Shown here one piece after another: positions 50,201 through 61,998 of a stretch of 64,000 nt of DNA. A program made the position numbers and the translations under genes. Within the stretch, counting starts at the first letter, position 1, and every line of letters begins with the position of its first letter. This DNA comes from Scortum barcoo (Eukaryota; Chordata; Actinopteri; Centrarchiformes; Terapontidae). The stretch lies in NCBI GenBank assembly GCA_023238725.1, contig CM041535.1, forward strand, positions 23,121,230-23,185,229, read 5' to 3'. The notes below the pieces were generated by a model that had not been told where the DNA came from, did not search any database, and saw nothing but the letters and a program-made list of their open reading frames with translations.

Positions 50201-53200
50201 ATCCAAAATCCACAGGTATGATGAAAATTGTTGCATGACCGCTATAAATAGGATCTGTGTTTCCCTGTGGTATGTCGGGGGAAAGTTGTAGAGTCATTCT
50301 GTGGCATGATGCCCTCGTGCTCCCGGTGTTAAGATCCTCGCTTCGCACGTCGAAAAGGAACATGGTATCAGGACACCCGCTGGCAAAGCGAGGCGGCCGA
50401 GTAACAAGAGGCAGGGAGGGAAAGGCCAAGCGCATGAGTGGCTGTATCTGTAGACTGATGTGTTTCGAGCTACTACGAGGCTGTCGGTTCAAATTTACAG
50501 AGGTGAAGGACACGAACCTCCCTCAGGAAGTTTCTAGCTGGGCTGCTCTGAGAGGAATGCGGGGCTGCTGACATACGCGGGTCTTCAGTTACCGCGCGAT
50601 TTACTTAACCTTTCATTTACGTTAACTCATGTGTTTTCCACTTCATGTCACGCTGAATGAAGTTGTGATGCACCGAAGAATCATCTGGGTTACATTCGTT
50701 TGTTCCACGTTTGCAATGGATTGCTGTTGTTGTTGAGGGAATGACCTCTAATGTCACTTATTATGACTTATATCACATGTTCAGAAGAGTCAGTATTGAC
50801 CTATAACTGCTGTAAATTCATGGTTTCAGTTAGTTTTACATCAATAAACCAGCGTAAACAGATATTCATCTCAGTAAAATTAATATTAGGGTGAAGTGCT
50901 GAGCTGAGATCACTTCTGGGTAAATTTAACAGTGTGGACAGATACAGGCGAGTTCCTCAGATGACCTTTTGAGGAGCTTGTGGCTCAATGAGGCATCAAG
51001 AGTATCAGACACCAAGTGTATCAGATGGATACGAACCTTTATAGACCAAAACCAGCTGCCCTCAGAGGCACACGTACGCTGAAAGAGGCCACGATTTTCA
51101 GCCATAGAAACTTAAGTTTAGTGGTGAGACTCTTCGTAGTCGATGACAGAATCCCCTCTGTGATGGTGTGTGTGCTCAGCGCTCAGGTTTAGTCATAATT
51201 CACCATAACAACGGTTTCTCTCAGCCTCGGTAACATCTGAAAATTTTACAGCTTCGTCTTAGCAGTTTCACATGGCTCTATAAATATCAAGTAAGCTCTT
51301 GAAAAGCCTTTGCTGTTTTACTCACTTGGTGTTGGCTAACAGTCCCTTAAATATATAATGAGATGTGCATATTGCAATACAGAAAACAGGACAGGTTTCA
51401 AAGGAAATATTGAAATGAAAAATAACTTTGGTTGTGCAATCATAACCAATGCACTTTCTCTCTCCGTCTGCTTCTCCTCTTCCAGGGCCTCCAGTGTCCC
51501 CAAACCTCCACCTGTGGCACCAAAGGTACTGTACCACAGCATGTCCCTGAAAGAACAGCAGATAATGTTCACTTGAGTGCACAGTATGTCTATTTATAGA
51601 TGCAAGACAAGTATAAAACATTACTGTTTAATTAAGGCAAGGCATGCCAGGTGAAAAAAAAATAATTTCTGACATTCTAAGATATGATATTTTGAATCTA
51701 TATCTTTATAAAATGTCAAAAACATACCTAAAACATCATCATTGCATTTTTATTGGGACTTGAATGTAGATTGTTATCAAACAGCTGTTACTGTGGAAGA
51801 GGAAAAAGAAAATTGTGATATGAAAAGTAACTGAATTAAAATGGGAAACTAACTCACCTGGGGTACCGTGTTTTAAGTGCTTTGAATATTTTTACTCTTT
51901 AGTGACTACACCCTTCTGAAACGATGCCTCACACACATTTTTGCTGCATGAAAACCACCATTGTCTTGATTTACAATATTTTTTTTACTGTTGCTACATT
52001 TTTTTTGTTGTAAATGACAGTCAAGTATACTGATGCCTCCTTAATCCCAGTAAATGTACAGAGACTAAACTGATTTATTCAATCAAACTTTATTATTTGG
52101 ACAAATCGTATCCGTAGATTGCAACCTGAGAGGCATCAGTATAGTGTGCGCTGTGTTGTGATTTGCTTTGTATTTGCATGCTTTTCTCTCGTGCCCGCTA
52201 GGACGACAGATCAGACATCATAAAACCGGTGGCCCTCACCCACCCACCTCCACCGCTCCATCCCAACCCAAACTCCCCCAGCCCCTCAACCGTCCCCTAC
52301 AACAAGACCCCCAGACCCTACGGGGGCTACGGAACAGAGAGCGAGTACCCTCCTTCACAGGCCCCTTTCGCTCCCTTCATCCCATCCCCATCCTCTGCCT
52401 TCACTCCGGCCTCCCCCCACACCAGTCCTCCTCTTCCTCCTCCTCCACCTCCTGTCTCTTACCCATCCTCTTCCTCCTCCTCCTCCTCACCCCCTGTCCT
52501 CGTTCCGCCCCAGCCGTCAGTGTATAACACGCCGATCAACCTCTACTCCACTGAGAACGCATGTGAGGTGGCCATGGGGCAGAGGCGGGGCCTGTTGGAG
52601 AGTCAGGGCGGAGCCTTGCCTTTGCAGTTTAATGGGTGAGTGGCACTCTCTCCGGCCAATCAAACAAATGTGTCAACCCCCCTGCTTTGTCTGCCTCCGA
52701 CTTCCTCCCCCTTGGTTTCAAATGGGAGATGAGATGCTCCCTGACCTGTCATATTTCTACTATTTTTTCCTGACTGCTGCTTTGGGGTAAATCTGTTGTT
52801 GTATCTTTTGGCTGTCCTTTTTTTGGCTCTCTTTTCCCACATAGATTCTCAAAATTTTAGGGGAAAAAAGGCATTTTATAATACCAATATGTGCAGCCTT
52901 GTTCAATCAAGTCAGTTTCATCTGACGTCTGTACTTAGTTTCTGTTTAAGCCAAGCAAGTATATAGTTTCCAAAAAAAACAAAAAACTTCAGTCACGATT
53001 TACAAAGTTTGTGTTTTTCCAAGACTGTTTTAAAGTTGCATGCAGCCTTACTGATCGGGCTCAGTGGACTCCAACTCAATGTTGGAAGTGACTCTCAAAG
53101 CTCTTCCACATCATTAAATCAGACTCACATGTCTGTCGGTGTTTTGTTTAGAGGAGGAAAACATTGAAAAGTAGGAGCAAATCGCAACACTCATGCTTCA

Positions 53201-56200
53201 CACAGCGCAGAGACGCATGGTTTGAGTTAGCAGGGTGAGCCCAATTATGATGCCTCTGTTTGTGAGCGCTGTGTTGAACGGTGACAGTCGCCAAGCAGAA
53301 ATACTGTCAGTCGTTTGAGTGCTATGTCATGTTGGAGAGCTACCAGTCTGGAAACGCCGTAATGTAAGCAAACTAAAGTGGGTTATTGTACCAGTTGTTT
53401 ACTGTGGGAACTTGAAAAATGAAGTTCTGCGCTGAAAGACATTTTATGTCTTGTGATGGAAAACTTGATTTTAAATGAGCTTTTGAAGTCCTGTTAAAGC
53501 GACAGAACAAAGTAAAACACAACATTACATTTTTCAAAGTTGAAATGGAGGTTTTTAACACACAGTTTATATAAAAAATGAGAAAAGATTGGAGTTGACA
53601 GCACTACAGATGTGTGAGGATGAAGTAAGATGTCTTTTTAGTCACATCGGCATGTAGTATCAACATATCGCTATGAAATAAATCCAGAAGCACTCACACT
53701 TCCACTTACCTGCGTTTGTGTGGGTGCATTTTTGTTATCTTTTTGCTTCTATTTTATCATGAACTCTTCATGATGTCCTATAAAAAAACATGTATTTGCC
53801 TCTCTTGGTGAAAGCAGACCTCTTCTACTATATTTTTGTATCATGGTCAGGTGTCTGAAAAGAGCGCTGCACTTAAAAACATACTGATGGTCACTAGCAG
53901 TGGAAAATAATCATAATCTGCCCGCTCTCCTTCATTATCTTTCCATTCCTCTGTTAATTTACCATGTTTAATTTTTCTTCATCCTCCACACCCAAGATGC
54001 CTGTTTCCATCTTCCTACTCATTCAGCGCCTCACTTTACATAATTCCCACCATTGCCCCCCTCCCACTGTTTGTGTCTCAACCCCAACTCTCCTTTCCCC
54101 GGTGGCATAGTGAGTATAACTATGCTATGATGCTATGAGTGAGCCGTGTATATATAGCCTGCATTGGGAACTCGAGCTGCGTGGCATTTTCTTTGCTCTT
54201 GTAGCAAATCAGTCGCTCAATAAAGGTTTCGGCCTCGAATCCACGTAGATTTACACTTACGCTGTTTCCCTTCACGGACTAACACACCTCTATCAGACCA
54301 TTTTTTCATTCACTCGTTCCTCGATTCTCCAATAAAGTAAAATGCGATTCATCTGAAAACAAGGGGCTAAGTTCGGATGTTTTTAATTTATTGCAGTGGA
54401 CTGAAAGTCGTCCCTCTGTGACTCATAATTTCTCCGCTCATTTCATGTTTACTCTCTCCGTTCCCTTTTCTTCGGGGCAACACACCAACAAAAGGATCAG
54501 TGGTTTCTCTCTCTATGAGACTCAGCAGACACCAGTGATCTGCACAATATAACCTTACACCACGCAGCCGTGCACACACACGCACAGGGACACACACGCT
54601 GTTCAGTTTGGGTATATAGCCTTCCCCGAGTATCACAGATGGCATTTAATAGCATCGAATACTTTATTGAAGCAAGACCTGGATCTGTCTTTAGGGTTTA
54701 TTGCAAAATGTATTGCTTCCTTTATATAAACTTTCCTATACAATACTTTTTTTCATGTTGCAAAGACATATTCATCAATTATGATCTACATTATTGTGTA
54801 CTTTTAAATCCACTTTACTAATCCATTTACTTGTGTGTGTTGCTGAGGTAACAATATGAAACAGCGTGCACGTCCATCCCTGTGCTTTGCTTGTTTGTTT
54901 GTTGTTTGCTGTGTGGTTCGTTTCAGAGGGGATTTCTGAATGATTTTCCAAAAAAGGCTTCCAGTGCTCCTTTTACTGTGCAATGGCAAAAAAATTTCAA
55001 CACGTCTGTATGTCAATGTCTTTCTCTCTTCCTTTCAATCTTTGTTTTTCCACTTTGCAGACTGCAGCACCTCCTCCAGTCACAAAGTTAGTCTCTGACA
55101 CATGTCGGGTTATGTGTGTTTGCCCTCCGTTTTGCTCATCCACCTCTCTCTCTACCTCGTGTGTCTGCTTTGTCATGACATCTGCATGCATTTTTTACAT
55201 GACATTTATGATAGTAATGTATCACCGTTCAATTAGCTTAATTTGATGTTTGTATAATGCGAGAACTCCAGCACAGATGCATGCAGCTGATTAAAATGAA
55301 TCAGTGTTTTGTGTGTGATGCAATATGCCGAGGCTGCAGTATATTTTTACCTCAACTGTAAATCACAGGTATTGATATTGACACACACACACACACACAC
55401 TGTATTGTCAGCCACTTCCAATATAACTGTAAGTGTGTGACCAGCCTCACATAGAGCTGTCAACATACCCACACCCACATAGCTGTGACAAGAATGTGTT
55501 GAGAGACAGACTCATAAATCAGTCCATTCAATGTGCTAGGTGAGTGTGTCGGTGGGTGTGTGTATTTATAGGTGATTTATTGACAGCGGTTCCTGAAAAG
55601 TCTTCAATGCCCCTGTATACGTATGTGTGTGTGTTTGTCCTAAGATTTGATTTACTGACAGCCAATTAGGAACAGGCCTGTCAGCACCCTGTTGCGAAGG
55701 AAGACTGTGGAAACACACACACACACACTTACTGTTCATTCATTCACACAAACATACACCACACGTGTTGAATTATAACTACTGCATGCTCATCAAAACA
55801 AAACTACATGCTTTTTTAAGACCATCTCAATCCATTTTCTGTTATGTTCTCTGTATTTTCACCTTCCAACCTGTCCAAGTTATGAACAAGTGTAATTTAT
55901 ATTAACCCACTCAACTCAGCAGCACCACCATGTGGTTGGAAGTGGAACTCACCTGCATGTCGAGCTTGTTTGTCCAGATGTCTTCATTTTTGACTCTGTG
56001 TTCTGCATGCATTGAGAGTCGTGGTCCATATTCTCTTGTTTCTTGCTTGTTAACGTGTCCTTTAATTCACTGTTAGTATTCAATTAACCCTTCACACTTG
56101 CATCTCTTCCTCTTCTTCTACTTCTCCTCCCCTTCAGTGGACCTCAGAATGTTTTGAAGTAAGTCTATCCAGATTATTCCATCATCTCTTTATATGACTG

Positions 56201-59200
56201 TTGTGAATGCTGCTGTTTCAGTCTTCCCTGCCTTTATTCAGTCTGCTTCTGTTTTATTCTGTCCTGTTTTTTTCTCTGTCATTGATTTTCAAGAAAACCC
56301 CAGCCACCAAGGTATCAGATTGGTTTAGACTTCAGATGATTTTAACAAAGTGTTGTGTGATCCCTCCCTTTTTTTCTTGTCTAATAAACACAGATTGCAG
56401 GTGATTCCTTCTGTGTGCCACATTGCCATCTCATGAACATCTCACAGTTTAATACCATTCCTCTAACTAAGTCACTGTGTGTTAAATAATGTCAGTACGT
56501 TATAGTTCTATATATTCATGTAAAACCCTCGATTGAAATTAACTTTCTAAAAAGACTAAACATGGCTTTGTCTCACAGCACACTCTGATGAGCGGAGCTA
56601 CTTATGACCTACTTACAGTCATAGGTCTGCGAGTACAAAATGTTTTATACGATCCTGCAAATTAAAAAGTTCTAATCTCACTTTAATAGGTTGTAATACC
56701 TCAAAGGAAATTACATCAGCCCACATCCATATTACTTTGATCAGTTATATGAGAGGGAGCATATAACATTAAAAGTATATTTGCTGATGTCATCCATCCT
56801 GTCCTCCCAGAGTTCCCAGGAGACACGTCGTGGACACAGACATCCATTTCTACCATGTGCCCACTCACGCTGATGCCAGCAGGAAGCGCATAATGGAGGA
56901 CACAGAGGACTGGCGCCCACGTACCGGCACCACCCAGTCCAGGTCCTTCAGGATTCTGGCTCAGATCACTGGCACCGAGCACGGTGCGTTTACTGACTGA
57001 AGTGCACAATGTAGTGATGTTGGCGTAGTTATTATGCAGACTGTTGTTAGTGCACCTGAAGTAATGACCAAACACATCTGAGCAAAGTGCAAGCAAAGAT
57101 CATTTTTACATGAAAAACTCAGATGAGCACTATTTAGATCTTAAAATGATTTTCTCTAATGGACTCGCTGTCTTTTCTGTTTTCTCCCTTGTAGCTCATG
57201 ATGAGGAAGCTGACTCAGCCAAGAAGACAAAGTGAGTGCACAGCAATGAAAATGCTGAATGTGTGTTTTAATAGCCTGAGACTCTCTGCCATCAGTGCTG
57301 TTTGTTGTTGTTTGAACAAATAAGTGCATTGTGTGGAGTAACAAGAAAACATCATCTTTCCGATTGATTCCCACACTGTTAGTTGATTGGACCCACACAA
57401 CTGGATGTATCTGACATTCAAAAGATGCAGAAAATCTGACTCCAAAGCTCTTTGGCACAGTTCTGGCACTTCAGATTCAGATTCAGATTCAGATTTTCCT
57501 TTATTAGTCCCACAGCGGGGAAATTCACAGCGTAACAGCAGCGAAGACACATAGTGGGAAATGGTCAATACACTTGTGCTGATGCTGTGTGGGCTCTTCC
57601 TGTCTAGACAGCAGAAAAAGGATTGCTTTTGAGCCATTAAGTCAAAATCCAGCCCCGCTATCCATTCTTAGTAGTGCCAAAAGCAAGGAAAGTAGCCGTA
57701 ATTCAATTTCCCTCTCAGATTGCTGAAAGTTGATTTCAAACTCATGAAAGTGTTTCCGCCTGTGCCCACCGGTCAGAGCGTGTAGTCTCATTGTGAGGGT
57801 TTGTTTGCTCCTAACGGTCGCTTGTTCATCTGGTTGTTTACGTGACGGCCTTGCAGTGCTGCATGTTGTATAACCCGTGATTGTGTTGCTGACAGTCGTG
57901 GCCGGGCTGCGGCGGCGTTCTCCGTGTCATCCATCGTCCGTTTGCGGCCATGTGTGTGATCACCGTTTGTCCGTGGTCGCTCGCGTTGACGTGCAGACAT
58001 TCCCGCCATCTGTGTGTGTGTGTTGTTGTGTGGCTTCATGTTTGAGTGAAACTCATCACTGCAGCCCTCCTTCTGGCCTTGATTCATGGGCTGCGTGTTG
58101 ACCTCAGACAGATGGACTCCTTTGACGCAGGAGTAAACTGTTCTGTGGATATTTCTTACAGATTGCTTCCTCTCTCTCACCCTCTCCGTGTATCGATTTC
58201 TGTCATTTTCTGTACCGATGATGACAGCAGAAATGCCCATCTCCACCACATCAAAACGTTCGCTGTTTGTATCATCAGCTTGTTTTTTTTTTGTGGCAAC
58301 AGCCCTTATTGCACCATCAAGCTTCCCTTTGTGGCATGGCTCACCATGTGTCTCATTGCAGATTGTGCAGGTTGGGAAACTACTCTAATTTTCCTAAATC
58401 CTTCTTTTCTCTCTCTCTCTCTCTCTCTCACTGTGTTTTTCTCTCCTTTTTCTCCCTTCCTGCGATGGCAGAGTGAACAAGAGCACCACTCGATTGGTGA
58501 TTGGCCCTAAATACAACGAGCTGAGAGACTGGCACCACGGAGTGTCTGCTCGCACCCTCAATGTCCAGTAGACGGTGTGTGTGTCTGTGTGCGTGTGTGT
58601 GTCTGTGTGCGTGTGTGCATGTGTGTGTGTGCGTCTTGTGGTTGTCTACCTGTGTATGTGTGCGCTCTATCAGTCTGACTTCTGTAGGTTGGTTGAATTT
58701 TGACTGTCGATGACTTGTGGACTGATGGGAATAAAGAAAATAAAGCAAAGAACTGCTGCAGTGGGAGGTTGCGAAGGAAGTCTCTCTGCGTTTGTGACTG
58801 TGTGTGTGTGTGAGGGTGGGTGGGTGGTTGTGTGTGGGCTCGTCCTTCACTGTTTCTCTATGTGCCCGCACTGTGCCGGCCTCGTTCAGACCTTTAATTA
58901 AATGTCGCTTAAAAGTGCTCATCCACTCCACTGATTCCAACCCTGAAGGTGTACTGTAGATGCCTAAGTACTCACTTTTATCAGTGCGTGTCCACTTTCA
59001 CCTCATTATGCATGACTTTGGCTTTGATTGAAGCATTCACGGGCTCCTCTCCGTGTACACAGCAGTGATTGCGAGAAAAGGAAATGATCCGTCTTTGTAT
59101 TGTAAACACTAAAACATCAAATTGGAGTCCCTGGATGCTTGTTTTTTTTTTCTTTTTTTTTTGTGTGGCATCATTTTCCAAAGTAACAAAGACGGCACAA

Positions 59201-61964
59201 GATGTGAGACAAGTTATCCAGAGTTTTAATTAAAAGTCTAAAATCCTACGAGATCTAATCAAGTAGTCTGAACAAATTTTGCAGCTGTCAGTCTGCATCT
59301 CTGCCTGTCTCATTGTGCACTTACACTACATACAGTCCTTCCTTTTCTTTACAAAAGCGCCCTCGCTGTCCTCTGTATCACTTTAAGGTGGATGTGACAA
59401 CAGGTGCAGGTGTGCGGTTCAGAGGAAGGTGATTGAAAATAGCAAATCTCACCTTGATCTGCCTGAGAGTGCACTCAATGCCTCTGAGAGTTATGTTTGT
59501 TCCTTTATGTCATTTGGACTTCTGCACAACTATATGGCATGGAGGACACTTCAAAATCAATTTAAAAAGCTTCTATGGCTTGTTTACATCTCTTGTAATC
59601 TGCTGGCACTGCAACCAACTGTATAGTGGCATCTGAGAAATAGGAAGAGATTTCAACTGGTCATGCGTGTATGTACAGTATATATTAAACAATGGCTCAT
59701 GTGCTATGCTGCTGCGATGGAACAGTCCAGACTGGCTGTAAGACATCTGTATGGTTTAAGGTATATGGAAGTGAAGAAAGGTCTTTTCAGTGGCTGTTTA
59801 GCTTCGATGGTGTGAAAAGTGAATTGTATAATTGCTTTAAATAGCTTGTGATGCAAAGGTATTATTTTGAGGCCCTTGCTATGTAAATTATATTACATTT
59901 CTCCAGTGCCTTTACATTTATTTCTCCCCATGTTTACTTAAGCAGATAATGCTCGGATAATAGTATCCCCTATAGACTGTAATAGTGTTTTGAAAGCAGC
60001 TGAACATCTAGTGGCTGAAATTTCTCTCCTGTGTTTTGAGTTTGAAAAGTAATACTCTATATTATAGCTAATAAAGTGATTACATTTTTTTCTTGTTTCC
60101 TTTTTTCTCTCTGTCTCTGGTGTCCCTTTTCTTTCCTTTCTCCTTTATTTCCTTAGTTCCTTCACTCTTTCTTCTCCCAGTTGTCTCACTGAGTTTGAGA
60201 CAAACAGAGAGGAGGTCAGGTATAAATCCTCATCTGAACTCATGAGTCACACTCTTTTTCACCCCTTCACCTGTCACGTTAAAATGTCCTGCAACACGGT
60301 AGTCACATTTGAATAGGACAGCAGTCACATTAAGGCTTTTAATCACATGAACTAACTGGACACTTTTACTTACTGCTGTGTACAAAACTGTAAACAAATA
60401 ATTTGATTCAAACTGAAGGATTTTGCAAGTTATAACACTGATTTCACGGAAGTGCATTTTACTGATATTTTTCCACACCTCCATTATAACAATCTAAATA
60501 GTTTACTTAAAATGCACTTAAAATTCTCAACGTTATGGACTAAATACTATTATGCTCTGCTATCTGTCACCTGCCAGCGGCAGATCTCCAACACATCATT
60601 CCTCTGACCAGGCAGAGGTTTCACTCTCGGCCTTCGGTGGACTGAATGACGATCACATGATCACACATCGACCGCAGCCGCAAACGGCAGGCTCGTCAGC
60701 CAATCAGCAACGCTCAGAGTCAGACTCTACAATCCCCAACTATGTCGTCATTTTCAAACCTGGCGACCTCCTAAAAGCTCAACATCAAGAGAACAATGAG
60801 TCATCCACGGCACCCCTTCATTTAGTTGCCTTCCCAGTGCCGTATTCAAGTTCTATTGACATGTTCTGTCAAATACACCCATCCCATTTGTCCAATGTGA
60901 ACTACCCACTAGCTCCAGTGCTGCTGCCTTTAACATACACTGGTTCAAGCCCAGGCCAAATACCATCATCTCGTTCCCAGAAGCCAAGTGACACTTCTCC
61001 CGATGCAGCGTTTTTGCCAGCCAACATCCCACATTTTCTTGGACAGAGTCCTGCTTCTACCCACACCGCAGCCTCCTGTTTACCAGCTTTTAGCATATTA
61101 CCTGCTCAAGGACTGTACTTGACACATGGTAATGACTCCACATTATTTCAAAGCAAAGCACCAGAGACTTCCTCTGATCCTGTCACAGCTGCACCAAGCT
61201 TTCGACTGCCCACAACTGAAAGGTACCTTGAGCTTTGAATGTTTTATGAAAGCTCACAAAATCATCCTAAAAATGCATAATAAGTCCTAAAAATGGGCTT
61301 TAGTATTATATTTTCCCTAATTTTGGTTTAGCAATTCCCCTGTGCCACCACTAGAGGTCAGCACAGACTCAGGAAAGTTGGATTCCAGTGACCGCTTCAC
61401 CGATCATGACGGTGATGACCACAGATCGTATAACCGAGCCCCAGAGTCTCTGAAGACAGCCCAGACTCGGTTTGACCTTTCTCCTCACCACAGGTGCTGC
61501 GCAGCGATTCTAATACTTGATGCAGTCGACGTAAACTTTCAGTGGCAGGTCATTAAATCCAACTACCTGTCCGGTCTGTGATGTCAGCGTGTCCTCTTTC
61601 TGTCCTCTCAGTTTCCCACTCCAAGTCAATACTCATCTGCCTCACATGTCAGCGCGTCATCCTGTACTCTCTGCCAAACCAGTCAGGTACCACGTTAAAA
61701 GGACTTTTACTGAAATGTTGCAGGAAACATTATATTATTTTCTGTGGAGATATTTGACAGACTGTGTGGTGTCCTGTTGTGTAAATGCGTGTGTGTGTGT
61801 GTATTTGTGAACAGGAGAGAGCTCCTGTCAAATCCTCTAGACTTTCTGCCCAGAGCGGCCCCCTGCCTTCCTCCTCTCACCCCCAGTGCTCCCAAACAGC
61901 CCACAGGAAACACACACACTGAGCCCTGTAGTCCAGTGCAAGTGAGGTAAATAGTGTGCCAGTG

Positions 61965-61998
<34 letters not shown>

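Larger units (their letters stand above)
33254..51485 (+). other. pdlim5 intron 3
   Basis: 18.2-kb intron, the largest in the window. It contains a degenerate tandem repeat (41454-41870), (CA)n at 48038, other short tracts and a small CpG-containing patch near 50,250-50,600. No coding exon is recognised, although family members often have tissue-specific exons at this position. Confidence 0.65.
58572..60075 (+). other. pdlim5: 3' UTR of the pdlim5 short form
   Basis: Starts with about 70 bp of GT-rich repeat. Two AATAAA signals lie at 58730-58735 and 58739-58744 and another at 60070-60075, so UTRs of about 0.2 kb or about 1.5 kb are possible. No coding content. Confidence 0.6.

Noticed and set aside
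49974..50513. 179-codon minus-strand open frame
   Set aside because: No family resemblance, no splice or promoter support on that strand, and biased composition from a CpG-richer patch; most likely a chance frame.
55063..55088. Candidate pdlim5 exon after TTTCCACTTTGCAG
   Set aside because: The 26-bp length does not fit the phase between exons 5 and 6, its donor (GTTAGT) is weak, and reading on reaches a stop.
20102..58571. Gene 2 as ldb3 (ZASP/cypher)
   Set aside because: The PDZ start and ZM motif fit both, but DGGKAA in the PDZ and the HVPTHADASRKR / EDTEDWRPRTGTTQS block are PDLIM5-specific; LDB3 lacks that block.
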